This document shows positions 18,289 through 28,848 of a stretch of DNA of 64,000 nt, one piece after another. The notes below the pieces were generated by a model, which saw only the letters and a program-made list of their open reading frames with translations, did no database searches and was not told where the DNA came from. The number at the start of each line of letters is the position of its first letter. Position 1 is the first letter of the stretch. The DNA is taken from assembly GCF_001485435.1 (NCBI RefSeq), contig NZ_BCMS01000001.1:1249501-1313500 (forward strand). Reading direction: 5' to 3'. The position numbers were made by a program, and so were the translations under genes. The stretch comes from Deinococcus grandis (GTDB taxonomy: Bacteria > Deinococcota > Deinococci > Deinococcales > Deinococcaceae).

Positions 18289-18354
18289 ATGTTCAACCCA
18301 CCACGACGCCGGAACGCGCCCACTGCGGTGCTTCTTCTTCGTTGGGGGCGTTGA
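18289..18354 (+). CDS. leuL: leucine leader peptide
   Basis: A 21-residue open frame, MFNPPRRRNAPTAVLLLRWGR, with a Val codon and three consecutive CTT leucine codons (18328-18339) just before its stop. CTT is seldom used in this window, so slow decoding when charged leucyl-tRNA is low is plausible. It precedes a textbook terminator and leuC and is best read as the sensing peptide of an attenuator. Too short for standard gene callers. Confidence 0.85.
   Translation: MFNPPRRRNAPTAVLLLRWGR
18313..18352 (+). promoter_or_regulatory. attenuator 1:2 (anti-antiterminator) pairing around the Leu codons
   Basis: AACGCGCCC (18313-18321) can pair with GGGGGCGTT (18344-18352), 8 of 9 bases, with the Leu codons in the loop. 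Segment 2 (18344-18351) is also perfectly complementary to ACGCCCCC (18377-18384), the left arm of the terminator. A ribosome stalled at the Leu codons would cover segment 1 and free segment 2 to form the antiterminator, as in classic attenuators. Confidence 0.75.
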
Positions 18355-18374
18355 GCGCAGCCCAGCGTTCACCC

Positions 18375-18415
18375 ACACGCCCCCGGAAGCGAGCAGCGAC
18401 CGGGGGCGTGTTTTT
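18375..18415 (+). terminator. leu attenuator terminator
   Basis: Perfect 12-bp stem ACACGCCCCCGG (18375-18386) / CCGGGGGCGTGT (18400-18411), 13-nt loop, then TTTTT. It lies between the leader peptide and leuC, 19 nt before the leuC start codon. Confidence 0.92.
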
Positions 18416-18433
18416 CCTGGGGGAGGTTTCATC

Positions 18434-19720
<1,287 letters not shown>

Positions 19721-19756
19721 TCGGCCGCGACCTACAGTCAAGGGGAGGAGAGAAGC

Positions 19757-20377
19757 GTGGATCTGAATATTCTGCTGGCCGTCGCGGCCATTCACACGGT
19801 CGTCCTCGTGATCCCCGGCCCGGACGTGCTGCTCGTCAGCCAGACCGCGCTGGCGCGCACCCGCCGCGCGGCCCTGCTGGCCGGACTGGGCGTGGTGCTG
19901 GGCATCGCGTGCTGGGCGGCCCTGGCCCTGCTGGGCATCGGACTGCTGTTCCAGGCGTTCCCGTGGATTCACGGCGCGGTGAAGGTCGCGGGCGGCGCGT
20001 ACCTGCTGTGGATGGGCGTGAACCTCTGGCGCAGCAGCGCCCGGCCCGACTCGCAGGCCGCGCCCATCCAGGCGCCGATCAGCGACCTCGCCGCGCTGCG
20101 CGCCGGGTTCCTGACGAACATCAGCAACCCCAAGGCCGCCGTGTTCTTCGGCAGCGTGTTCAGCGGCGTGCTCGGCGCGCACGCGGGCACCGGCCTGAAA
20201 CTCGCGGCGTTCGCCGTGATCGTGAGCCTCAGCGTGGGCTGGTTCGCGCTGATCGCCGCGGGGATGTCCACCGCGCCCATGCAGCGCGCCTACCTTCGCG
20301 CCCGCCGGGCCGTGGACCGCGTGGCTGGCACGCTGATGCTGGGCTTCGGCGGGCTGCTGCTCGCGTCCCGCGAGTAA
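19757..20377 (+). CDS. LysE/RhtB-family amino-acid exporter
   Basis: A 206-residue inner-membrane protein with five to six predicted helices, starting LLAVAAIHTVVLVIPGPDVLLV, where the PGPD motif is the family signature near residue 23. Members export amino acids such as lysine, homoserine, threonine or leucine. GTG at 19757 with ribosome site GGGGAGGAG. It sits 36 nt after leuC within the leu operon, so a branched-chain amino acid is a reasonable but untested substrate. Confidence 0.88.
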   Translation: MDLNILLAVAAIHTVVLVIPGPDVLLVSQTALARTRRAALLAGLGVVLGIACWAALALLGIGLLFQAFPWIHGAVKVAGGAYLLWMGVNLWRSSARPDSQAAPIQAPISDLAALRAGFLTNISNPKAAVFFGSVFSGVLGAHAGTGLKLAAFAVIVSLSVGWFALIAAGMSTAPMQRAYLRARRAVDRVAGTLMLGFGGLLLASRE

Positions 20378-20389
20378 GCTGGGTGCACC

Positions 20390-21631
20390 ATGGGTGAAGC
20401 CAAACGCCGCAAACAACTGGGTCTGATGCCCACCGTCCATCCCTTCGACGCGCAGCTGGCCGCCGACGGCACGCTGACGTTCACGCAGGCGCCCGACGAC
20501 GCCGCGCTGCGCGGGAAGATCGAACAGGCCCTACGCCTCGCTCTGCCGTACGGCGCCGCGTGGGACAGCCAGTTCCGCACGCAGCTCGTGCTGCACGGCC
20601 GCGTGGACGGCACGCTGACCACCGCCGAGGACGTCGCCGCCCTGCCCGTCGCGCCGCACCGGCACGTCGCGGGGGAACTCACGACCGGCGGCCAGCCGCA
20701 CGAGGGGGACATCCGCGTGGACGGCGGGCACGTCCGCCTGCGCGGCGTGCAGCACTCCTTCGACGGGCAGCGCTGGGAGACCTTCCCCGCGAACGCCGAC
20801 CCGGGCCTCGCCCTGCGCCGCCTCCTGAATCACCCCGCCGCGCGCCTGACCGGCGAGACCGTCGCCTCGCTGACCGTCGAGCAGTACCGTGAGGGCCGCA
20901 CAGACATCGACCCCGAACCACCCGCCGACCTGCTCGAAGCCATCGAGGAACTCGCCCGCGAGTACCACGGTGAAACGGACGCCGAGTGGCTGGACATCCA
21001 CCGCGAACTCGCCCCGGACGCCGGGGACGGGAGCCCGGTCGCCAAGCGTGTCGTGTTCGACCTCACCCAGCCCGCGCCCCTCCAGACGCCGTTCAGCCGC
21101 GCCTTCGCGGTCCTCGGCAACATCGAGATCGTGCCGCAGGAAGGCAGCGCCGCCTACACCCTGGACGGCGAGGAGTGGGTGTCGTACGCCGACGGCGAGA
21201 CCTTCGAGGGCGGCCTGCCCGCTGAACTCGCCGACATCTTCGACCTGGAGACCGTGCCCGTCACCGTGTATGCCGACGGCCGCGTCGAATGGGACGAGAA
21301 CGAGATCCCCGAGGAGCACGCCGAGCGCCTGCGCACCGAATTGCGCGACACGACCGGCGCGGGCACCCCCGACGACTGGGCCAAGTGGACCCGGCAGATG
21401 CTGGAGAACGTCTACGCCGAGGAACTCGTCATCCCCGACGGCGCGGAACTGCCCGTCCCGACCGCCGTGCGCCTCGACATTCCCCTGGACGCCCTGACCG
21501 ACCCGGACCCCCTCGCGCAGACCTTCATGGAATCCGAGGTGACCTTCGACGGTCAGTCGTGGCGCGACCTGTACGACGAGGAACTCCCCGAGGAACTCAG
21601 CGCCGTCGCCCATCCCGGCGGGCTGAACTGA
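20390..21631 (+). CDS. hypothetical acidic protein, 413 aa
   Basis: Not recognised. A soluble, strongly acidic protein starting MGEAKRRKQLG, an N-terminus seen in various bacterial hypothetical proteins. It has two internal units that look alike, each with an F/Y-D-G-x-x-W pattern (HSFDGQRWETF near 123, YTLDGEEWVSYADGETFEGG near 255, VTFDGQSWRDLYDEE near the end), so it may consist of a repeated module of about 130 residues. No membrane segment. It is 12 nt downstream of the exporter and 1 nt upstream of the next gene, so it belongs to the leu operon transcript. Confidence 0.75.
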   Translation: MGEAKRRKQLGLMPTVHPFDAQLAADGTLTFTQAPDDAALRGKIEQALRLALPYGAAWDSQFRTQLVLHGRVDGTLTTAEDVAALPVAPHRHVAGELTTGGQPHEGDIRVDGGHVRLRGVQHSFDGQRWETFPANADPGLALRRLLNHPAARLTGETVASLTVEQYREGRTDIDPEPPADLLEAIEELAREYHGETDAEWLDIHRELAPDAGDGSPVAKRVVFDLTQPAPLQTPFSRAFAVLGNIEIVPQEGSAAYTLDGEEWVSYADGETFEGGLPAELADIFDLETVPVTVYADGRVEWDENEIPEEHAERLRTELRDTTGAGTPDDWAKWTRQMLENVYAEELVIPDGAELPVPTAVRLDIPLDALTDPDPLAQTFMESEVTFDGQSWRDLYDEELPEELSAVAHPGGLN

Positions 21632-21632
21632 C

Positions 21633-22017
21633 ATGGACCTGCCCGGCCTGCTCGTCACCGGAGCCGCGCTGTTCGCGCTCTGGATGGCGTGCCGGGTGCC
21701 CGGTCAGGGCCGGCGGGCGCCGCTCGCCTCCGCGTGGGGACCGCTGCTGCTCGGCGTGATCCTGGCGCGGTACACCTTCCGCGAGATGCCCCTCTGGGCG
21801 CATCTGCCCTTTCCCTACGCCCTGCTCGCCTGGGCCGCCGTCACGGCCCTGAGTCTGCTTCTGGGCCTGACCCTGATTCTGCGCGGTCACCTGCACGGCT
21901 GGCCCTGGCTGGGCTTCGGCCTCTCCGTCCTGGGCGCGGTCGCCGTGGCCCTGCTCCATAACTCACTCACGTCCGGCGACCCGATCCTGGGATCGCCCCC
22001 CACTCCCGGAGGTCACC

Positions 22018-22025
<8 letters not shown>
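21633..22025 (+). CDS. small integral membrane protein, 130 aa
   Basis: Not recognised. Four predicted membrane helices (about residues 3-22, 31-48, 57-80 and 90-110) in a 130-residue protein, with little outside them. It begins 1 nt after the acidic protein's stop and overlaps leuD by 8 nt, so it is translated as part of the operon. Function unknown; proximity to a LysE exporter is the only hint. Confidence 0.75.
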
Positions 22026-22576
<551 letters not shown>

Positions 22577-22584
<8 letters not shown>

Positions 22585-23635
22585 GATCGTCACCCTGCCC
22601 GGCGATGGGATCGGCCCCGAGGTCACCGCCGCCGCCGTGGCTGTCCTGCGCGAGGTCGCGCCCGACGTCACCATCGAGGAACACCTGATCGGCGGCGTGG
22701 CCTACGACACGCACGGCGACCCGTTCCCGCAGGTCACCCGCGACGCCTTAGGTGACGCCGACGCGGTCCTGCTGGGTACGGTGGGCGGCGCGCAGGACAG
22801 CGCCTGGAACCTCCTGCCCCGCCACCTGCGCCCCGAGAGCGGCCTGCTCGCGCTGCGCAAGGCGCTCGGCTGCTACGCGAACCTGCGCCCCGTGCGCGTC
22901 CAGCCCGGCCTGGAACACCTCTCGCCGCTGAAGGCAGAACTGGCGCGCGGCGTGGACATCCTGATCGTGCGTGAACTGCTCGGCGGCGTGTACTTCGACG
23001 GGGACCGCAAGATCGACGGGGACACCGCGTACAACACCATGCGCTACACCACCCCCGAGGTCGAGCGCGTGGCCCGCGTGGCCTTCTGGGCCGCCGAGCA
23101 GCGCAAGGGCCGCGTGACCAGCGTGGACAAAGCCAACGTGCTGGAGGTCAGCGAACTGTGGCGCCGCGACGTCACCGCCCTGCGCGACCGCGAGTACCGC
23201 GGCGTGCACCTGAACCACGAGTACGTGGACAGCGTCGCCATGCTGATCGTGTCCGACCCCAGCCGCTACGACGTGATCGTCACCGAGAACCTCTTCGGGG
23301 ACATCCTCAGCGACCTGGCCGCCGTGATCCCCGGCAGCCTGGGCCTGATGCCCAGCGCGTCCTTAGGCGACGGCGCGGGCCTGTTCGAACCCATCCACGG
23401 CAGCGCCCCCGACATCGCCGGGAAGGGCGTCGCGAACCCCGCCGCCGCGATCATGAGCGCCGGAATGCTCCTGCGCCACGGCCTCAAACGCCCCGAGGGC
23501 GCCAACCAGATCGACCGCGCCGTCGCCCTGGCCCTGCGCGAACACCCCACCCGCGACCTGGGCGGCAGGGCCGACACGCAGACCTTCACCCGCGCCGTCC
23601 TCAGCGCGCTGGAGACCTCGCCCGCCGTCGGGTAA
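22577..23635 (+). CDS. leuB: 3-isopropylmalate dehydrogenase
   Basis: NAD-dependent oxidative decarboxylation of 3-isopropylmalate to 2-ketoisocaproate, the third step of leucine synthesis. 352 residues with LPGDGIGPEV, LRKALGCYANLRPVR (substrate arginines), VRELLGGVYFD, KANVLEVSELWR and the nucleotide-binding EPIHGSAPDIAGKGVANP. The loop that usually reads GGPKWD is GGAQDSAW here. Last gene of the operon; overlaps leuD by 8 nt, with ribosome site GGAGGAACAGC. I see no clear terminator before 23699. Confidence 0.93.
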
Positions 23636-23698
23636 CCACCCGGCACGAGGGGCGGCGGGTCACTCCGACAGAGGAGAGGCCCGCCGCTCCCGTTGCCT

Positions 23699-23869
23699 TC
23701 AGGGCCGTTCGAGGTGATCCAGGCGGTCGCGCAGGTCATCCACCTGCCGCTGAAGCTCAGCGCGTTTCCGGGCGCCACGCATCAACCACATCAGCGGCAG
23801 CGCCACCAGCAGAGCGATAAAGAGGGTGGCCAGAAGCAGCACGAGGAATTCCAGGGGACCGGGAGACAT
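23699..23869 (-). CDS. small membrane-anchored coiled-coil protein, 56 aa
   Basis: Not recognised by name. One long hydrophobic helix (about residues 5-28) followed by a charged helical tail with heptad-like spacing (ELQRQVDDLRDRLDHLE), so a bitopic membrane protein with a cytoplasmic coiled coil. The ATG at 23869 opens the frame just before the helix; the longer frame extending to 25153 is a chance antisense frame across the MocR gene. Convergent with leuB. Confidence 0.65.
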   Translation of the reverse strand: MSPGPLEFLVLLLATLFIALLVALPLMWLMRGARKRAELQRQVDDLRDRLDHLERP

Positions 23870-23948
23870 ACCCCGCCATACGAGCCGGGCGTCCGGATCG
23901 TTGCCGCACCTGCTGTTCACGCCGCCCCGCGCGGCGCATGCTGGGGGC

Positions 23949-24254
23949 ATGACCGACGCCGTGACCTTCCCCACCCCTGGCCGCATCCCGTACCCCGGCG
24001 GGTGCGTGCTGGAACCCGCCCCGTACGCGCTGGACTGGCTGCTGAAGTGGCCCGCCGACGTGACCGTGAACGGCACCCTGCACGCGGCCGTGCCCGTATT
24101 CCCTCTGCTGCGCGAGCTGCTGCGTGACCCCGCCGCGCACGGCCTGACCCCCGAGCAGGCAGAGGCGGCCCGCGACCGCTTCCTGGACACCGCCGGGCAG
24201 GCCCTGGAGGCCGAGGGTGGGCAGCGCGCCTGGCTGGAACGGGAATTCCGCTGA
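23949..24254 (+). CDS. hypothetical protein, 101 aa
   Basis: Not recognised. Soluble, mostly helical in the C-terminal half (LTPEQAEAARDRFLDTAGQAL). ATG at 23949 with a CATGCT box 6 nt upstream. Its stop TGA overlaps the proposed CTG start of the MocR gene (CTGA at 24251-24254), suggesting a two-gene unit. Confidence 0.65.
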   Translation: MTDAVTFPTPGRIPYPGGCVLEPAPYALDWLLKWPADVTVNGTLHAAVPVFPLLRELLRDPAAHGLTPEQAEAARDRFLDTAGQALEAEGGQRAWLEREFR

Positions 24255-25696
24255 GCCCGGACCTGTCCGCGCCCGGCTGGCTGGACGCCCTGACCCTCCC
24301 GCCCGCGCAGCCCGGCGAGACTCGTCACGCGCAGGTCACCCGCACGCTGCGCACCGCGATCACGCGCGGCCTGCTGCCCGAAGGCACCCGCCTGCCCGGC
24401 CACCGCCGCCTCGCCGACCACCTGGGTGTAGCGCGGAACACGCTGGTGGACGCCCTGGCGCAACTGGAACTCGAAGGGTACGTGCAGGCGCAGGGCCGCA
24501 GCGGCACCCGCGTCAGCGTCCCCGCCCACGCGCCGCCCGCCCCCCCGACCGGCGCGCTGCCCCTGAGCGCCTGGGCCCAGCGTGCCCTGGCCGGACAGGT
24601 CGAGGACGCGGGCGGCGAGTACCTCGTGGACTTCCGCGTCGGCCAGCCCGTCCCGGACCTGTACCCGGAAGCCGCGTGGACACAGGCGCTGGCCCGGCGA
24701 GCCGCGCAGGCCCTGCGCGCCGGGCCGCCCGACGATCCCCTGGGACCCCTGGAGACCCGCCGCGCACTGGCCGCGCACCTGAACGCCGAGCGCGGCGCGC
24801 AGGTCACACCCGACATGATCCTCCTGACCGGCGGCACGCAGGGCGCGCTGGACGCCCTGGCCCGCGTCTTCCTGGAACCCGGACGGGTCGCAGCCGTCGA
24901 GGACCCCACGTACCCCGGCGCGCGCGCCGCGCTGGCCGCCACCGGCGCGCAGGTGCAGCCGGTCGCGGTGGACGACCGGGGCGTCCGGCCGGACCGCCTG
25001 CCCGCGCAGGCCACCCTGCTGTACGTCACACCCGGCTGTCAGTACCCCACCGGCACGGCCCTGCCCGCCGCGCGGCGACAGGCCCTGATCCACTGGACGC
25101 GCGACGCCGGGGCGTTCATCCTGGAAGACGACTACGCCGCCGACCTGTATCACGCTGCCCGGCCACCCGCTGTCATGCAGGGCGTCGCGCCGGATCGCGT
25201 GATCCTGCTCGGGTCGTTCAGCAAGAGTCTCGCGCCCGTCACCCGCAGCGGTTTCCTGGTCGCCCCGCCCGAGGTCGTGCGTGTCCTGGCCGCCACACGT
25301 CCCCTCACGGATCGCGTTCCGGGCCGCCTGGACGCCCTGGCACTCTCGGACGTGCTCTCAAGCGGCGCGTACAGCCGCCACCTGCGCCGCGCCCGCGCGA
25401 CCCTCACGCACCGCCGCGACGTCCTCACGCACGAACTCGCCACGCACCTGCCCGGCTGGACACCCCACCCGGCGCCCGGCGGACTGCACCTCTACCTGCC
25501 GCTCCCACCGGCGTGGACCGAGGACCGCGCCCTGAATCGCGCAGCCAATCACGGCGTCGCCGTCGGTGCCGTGGCGCCCCTCGCGCAGGAACGGCACCCG
25601 CCCGCCGTGCTGCTCGGCTTCGCTCACCTGAACCCCGAACAGCTGCGTGGCGGCGCCGCCCGCCTGGGCCGCGCGTGGCAGGACGGCCGTCCTTGA
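24251..25696 (+). CDS. MocR/PdxR-type regulator (GntR HTH fused to aminotransferase)
   Basis: About 481 residues. An N-terminal GntR winged helix (about 15-75, with LPEGTRLPGHRRLADHLGV and RNTLVDALAQLELEGYV) is joined by a Pro/Ala linker to a fold-type I aminotransferase domain with TGGTQGALD, EDDYAADLYH and the PLP-lysine motif LGSFSKSLAP. Such regulators bind PLP or amino-acid adducts and often control vitamin B6 or GABA genes. There is no ATG, GTG or TTG in frame before 24446, and starting at 24446 would delete most of the HTH. I therefore propose CTG at 24251, overlapping the previous stop; an upstream sequencing error is the alternative. Confidence 0.8.
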   Translation: MSPDLSAPGWLDALTLPPAQPGETRHAQVTRTLRTAITRGLLPEGTRLPGHRRLADHLGVARNTLVDALAQLELEGYVQAQGRSGTRVSVPAHAPPAPPTGALPLSAWAQRALAGQVEDAGGEYLVDFRVGQPVPDLYPEAAWTQALARRAAQALRAGPPDDPLGPLETRRALAAHLNAERGAQVTPDMILLTGGTQGALDALARVFLEPGRVAAVEDPTYPGARAALAATGAQVQPVAVDDRGVRPDRLPAQATLLYVTPGCQYPTGTALPAARRQALIHWTRDAGAFILEDDYAADLYHAARPPAVMQGVAPDRVILLGSFSKSLAPVTRSGFLVAPPEVVRVLAATRPLTDRVPGRLDALALSDVLSSGAYSRHLRRARATLTHRRDVLTHELATHLPGWTPHPAPGGLHLYLPLPPAWTEDRALNRAANHGVAVGAVAPLAQERHPPAVLLGFAHLNPEQLRGGAARLGRAWQDGRP

Positions 25697-25753
25697 CCCG
25701 TCCGGCCGGGTGTGTGGCGCACGCCCCGCGCACTTCAGGGTAGACTCGGCGGA

Positions 25754-26119
25754 ATGCGGTTGCTCATTGCTGCCCTGGCCCTGGTCCTGACGCTGATGTA
25801 CTTCACGTTCGGCCTGAGGTTCGGCTATGTCACCCTGACTCCCACCTACATGCTGAACGCCACCGGGGAGAGCCGCTACGGCTTCAACGCCTTCGAGGAC
25901 AACCAGGCGGTCGGCGTGCGCGGCCTGTGCGACGTCCGCAGGGGCAACGTCACCGTGCGCCTGCTCGACCCGGGCGGCACGCAGGTGGCCGGTCAGGTGT
26001 GCCCCAAGGGCAAGTGGGCGCTGAACGCCCTGGGCAAGGGCCGCAACGGCACGTACGAACTCGTGCTGGAGTACAAGGACTTCACCGGCATCATCGACAT
26101 CAGCGAGGCGCGCGAGTAG
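25754..26119 (+). CDS. predicted membrane-anchored or secreted protein, 121 aa
   Basis: Not recognised. One N-terminal hydrophobic helix (residues 3-19, signal anchor or signal peptide) followed by a beta-rich domain of about 95 residues with two cysteines (LCDVRRG and QVCPKG) that could be disulfide-bonded. TAGACT lies 7 nt before the ATG (leaderless). Repeat B copy 4 starts 2 nt after its stop. Confidence 0.7.
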   Translation: MRLLIAALALVLTLMYFTFGLRFGYVTLTPTYMLNATGESRYGFNAFEDNQAVGVRGLCDVRRGNVTVRLLDPGGTQVAGQVCPKGKWALNALGKGRNGTYELVLEYKDFTGIIDISEARE

Positions 26120-26121
26120 GT

Positions 26122-26194
26122 ACGGACTCCGGTCGAATGGGCTGCAAAGACCGTTCAATCCGGGCGAAGCGAGTACGAAACAAGCGGAACCCGC
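26122..26194 (+). repeat. intergenic repeat family B, copy 4 (internally deleted, 73 bp)
   Basis: Keeps the left end ACGGACTCCGGT with the TTCAATC hairpin and the right end ACGAAACAAGCGGAACCCG but lacks the middle of the full-length copies. It lies between two plus-strand genes. Confidence 0.75.
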
Positions 26195-26222
26195 ACGACA
26201 CCCCGCCCCGGTACACTGCCTC

Positions 26223-27251
26223 ATGACCACGGCGCCCACCACGCTCGGCCCGGCCACCCGCGCGGAGCGAGCCACGACCCGTCAGAACCTCGTGACCATC
26301 GTCCTGGCGTGGTGGCTGATCGCGGGCGTGTTCACGGACGGCTGGGCGCACAACCAGTTCGGGGAGACGCTGGAGACGTTCTTCACGCCCTGGCACGCCG
26401 CGTTCTACAGCGGCTTCCTGGCGGTCGCCGGGTGGTGCCTGTTCCTCGCGGCGCAGGGCTGGCGCGAGGGGCGGCGCGGCCTGAGCGCCTTCCCGGACGG
26501 GTACCACCTCGCCGCGCTGGGCGTGCCGATCTTCGCGCTGGGCGGCGTCGGCGACCTGACGTGGCACACCGTGCTGGGCATCGAGGTCGGCATCGAGGCG
26601 CTGCTGTCCCCCACGCACCTCCTGCTGTTCCTCGGCGCGATGCTGATCGCCGCCTCCCCACTGAACGCCGCGTGGCGCAACCCCGAACCCCGAGATGCGC
26701 GCCCGGCCGTCCGCTGGGTCGCCACCCTGAGTGCCACCAGCCTGCTCGCCATGACCGCGTTCATGCACATGTACCTGTGGGGCCTCCTGACCGTGCCGCA
26801 GGGAATGGGCTACGTGCAGACGCGCGGGGAACTGGGCACCATCCTCCTGACCGCCGTGATCATGGCCGCGCCGCCCCTGCTCCTGCTGCGCCGCTTCACC
26901 CTGCCGTTCGGCTCAGTCGCGGTCATGTACGGCGTCACGAACCTCGGCATGACCCTCATGATCCTCCCCGGCAACCTCCGCGTGCCCCTGCTGGCCGTCG
27001 CCACCGGCCTCCTGATCGACGTGTGGCACGCTCTCCTGCGCCCCAGCCCCGCCCGGCCCTGGCACCTGCGCGCCTTCGCGTTCCTCCTGCCCCTCAGCGT
27101 CTGGGTGCCGTACCTCGGGGACGCCGTGTGGCGCGGCCAGACCAGCCTCAGCCTCGAACTGTGGCTCGGCGTGGCCGTCATGACCGCCCTCGGCGGCGTC
27201 GCCCTGAGTGCCCTGATCTTCCCCGCACCCATCCCGGAAGAAGCGGTCTGA
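26223..27251 (+). CDS. polytopic membrane protein with conserved His motifs
   Basis: A 342-residue membrane protein with eight or so predicted helices. Not assigned to a named family. Polar residues cluster in its first half: DGWAHNQF (about 39), TPWHAAFYSG (about 57), GDLTWHTVLGIE (about 118) and SPTHLLLF (about 135), an arrangement that suggests a metal- or heme-binding site within the membrane. TACACT lies 5 nt before the ATG. It faces a DUF305 protein gene convergently; DUF305 proteins are often found with copper-handling genes, so a copper link is possible but unproven. Confidence 0.75.
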   Translation: MTTAPTTLGPATRAERATTRQNLVTIVLAWWLIAGVFTDGWAHNQFGETLETFFTPWHAAFYSGFLAVAGWCLFLAAQGWREGRRGLSAFPDGYHLAALGVPIFALGGVGDLTWHTVLGIEVGIEALLSPTHLLLFLGAMLIAASPLNAAWRNPEPRDARPAVRWVATLSATSLLAMTAFMHMYLWGLLTVPQGMGYVQTRGELGTILLTAVIMAAPPLLLLRRFTLPFGSVAVMYGVTNLGMTLMILPGNLRVPLLAVATGLLIDVWHALLRPSPARPWHLRAFAFLLPLSVWVPYLGDAVWRGQTSLSLELWLGVAVMTALGGVALSALIFPAPIPEEAV

Positions 27252-27257
27252 GGGGCC

Positions 27258-27311
27258 GAGGGTCGAAGAGTCCAGGGTGTAACGGCCTGAATCTTCGACC
27301 GTTCGACCCTC
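27258..27311. terminator. inverted repeat between convergent genes
   Basis: GAGGGTCGAA (27258-27267) and TTCGACCCTC (27302-27311) are perfect inverted copies; further GTCGAAG/CTTCGAC units lie inside and just after. Possible bidirectional terminator or processing site. Confidence 0.45.
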
Positions 27312-27329
27312 AGACCCTTCGACTCCCCC

Positions 27330-27908
27330 TCAGTGCATGCCGTGCGGCGCGGGCAGGGCCTGCGCGCCCCGTGCGTGCAGGAGGCTGTCCAGGGTGCGGA
27401 TCTCGCCGGTCTGCGTGGCGGTCACCTGCCGGGCGAGGTCCGCGACGAGTGGCTGACGACTATCTGTGAGGGGCCGGGCCATGAGCAGTGCGCCCTGGTG
27501 GTGGCGGCGCATCAGGCGCAGGTACTGCGTTTCGGCCTCCCGGACGGGCAGGGTCTTCAGGGACAGGAGTTCCTCCCGCGTCGCCATGCCCATCATGCCC
27601 GCGTGCATCGCGTCGGGCGCGGTGCCGTCCGGGGCGTTCCAGCGGCGCAGCCACGCCTCCATCTGCCGGTTCTGCTCCTCCTGACCCAGCTGAATGTCCA
27701 GCGCCAGGGAACGCACCGAGCGATCCCGCGCGACCTTCAGCACGAGGATGCTCATGGTGACCGCCTGATCGTGATGCACGCGCATGTCCTGCACGAAGCG
27801 CACCTCCGGGCTGCCCGGCGCGGGCGTGACCGGGCGGGGCTGGGTCAGCAGCAGCGCGCCGCCCACCCCCAGCCCCGCCAGGACGAGAAGTGCGCCGCGC
27901 CGCCTCAC
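27330..27908 (-). CDS. DUF305 exported protein
   Basis: A 192-residue protein with an N-terminal hydrophobic signal or anchor (residues 5-22) and a DUF305 four-helix domain. Its paired motifs are MRVHHDQAVTMS (about 43) and MRRHHQGALLMA (about 135), with a further Met/His-rich stretch (DAMHAGMMGM) and a His-Met C-terminus. These soft-metal residues fit copper binding outside the membrane, as proposed for family members. It ends 8 nt before the following minus-strand TrhO gene begins to be read, so the order on the transcript is trhO then DUF305. Confidence 0.88.
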   Translation of the reverse strand: MRRRGALLVLAGLGVGGALLLTQPRPVTPAPGSPEVRFVQDMRVHHDQAVTMSILVLKVARDRSVRSLALDIQLGQEEQNRQMEAWLRRWNAPDGTAPDAMHAGMMGMATREELLSLKTLPVREAETQYLRLMRRHHQGALLMARPLTDSRQPLVADLARQVTATQTGEIRTLDSLLHARGAQALPAPHGMH

Positions 27909-27915
27909 GCGACCG

Positions 27916-28848
27916 TCACGTCCCGCACCCCTCCTGCACCTGCCGGTCGAAGTGCCGCTGCCGCTCCCGGAACGCCGCCTTCTGCTCCGGCGTGGTCCGC
28001 GCGTGGCAGTGCTCGCAACTCACGCCCTCCTCGAACAGCGCATCGGCCCGCTCGGCCTCACCCAGCGGCCAGCCGCACGAGTGACACATCACCGCCGCGC
28101 CCTCCCGCAGGCCATGCCCGACCGTCACGCGCCCGTCGAACACGAAACACTCGCCGTCCCAGCGGCTCTGCTCCTGCGGCACGTCCTCCAGGTACTGCAG
28201 AATCCCGCCCCGCAGGTGAAACACGTCCCGGTACCCGCGCTGACGCAGCAGACTCGTGCTCTTCTCACAGCGGATGCCGCCCGTGCAGAACATCGCCACG
28301 CGCTTCCCCCGCAACTCCTGGGCGTGCTTGTCCAGCCACGCCGGGAACTCCCGGAACGACTCGATCCCCGGATCCACCGCACCCCGGAACGTCCCCGCCT
28401 TCACCTCGTACCGGTTGCGCGTATCGATCACGACCACGTCCTCCGACTCGATCAGCGCGTTCCAGTCGCCCGGCTCCACGTACTGCCCGACCTCCCGCTC
28501 CGGCGCGACCGGCACGCCCAGCGTCACGATCTCCCGCTTCAGACGCACCTTGAACCGCCTGAACGGCTGCGCCGACGCGCCGGACTCCTTGTACTCCAGC
28601 CCCGCGAAGCCCTCCGCGAGCAGCGCCGCGTGCAGCGCGTCGATTCCCGCGCGGCTCCCCGCGACCGTCCCGTTGATCCCCTCGGACGCCACGATCAACG
28701 TCCCACACAGTCCCCCCGCCTCACCGAGCGCCAGCAGCCGCTCCCGCAATCCCGCCGGGTCCGCCACCGCCCGGAACTGATACAGCGCCGCCACCACGAA
28801 CGGCGCGGAAGAAGGCATTTCAGGAGCAGGGTGAGGCACGACCGACAT
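27916..28848 (-). CDS. trhO: tRNA uridine(34) hydroxylase TrhO (rhodanese domain)
   Basis: Oxygen-dependent enzyme that hydroxylates U34 of certain tRNAs, formerly YceA. 310 residues: N-terminal acylphosphatase-like domain (about 15-110), rhodanese domain with DTRNRYE and the active-site loop CTGGIRCEK, and a C-terminal zinc-type cysteine region (CHSCGWPL, CEHCHART). TATCCT lies 7 nt before the ATG at 28848, a leaderless start. Probably co-transcribed with the DUF305 gene, which starts 7 nt after its stop. Confidence 0.92.
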   Translation of the reverse strand: MSVVPHPAPEMPSSAPFVVAALYQFRAVADPAGLRERLLALGEAGGLCGTLIVASEGINGTVAGSRAGIDALHAALLAEGFAGLEYKESGASAQPFRRFKVRLKREIVTLGVPVAPEREVGQYVEPGDWNALIESEDVVVIDTRNRYEVKAGTFRGAVDPGIESFREFPAWLDKHAQELRGKRVAMFCTGGIRCEKSTSLLRQRGYRDVFHLRGGILQYLEDVPQEQSRWDGECFVFDGRVTVGHGLREGAAVMCHSCGWPLGEAERADALFEEGVSCEHCHARTTPEQKAAFRERQRHFDRQVQEGCGT

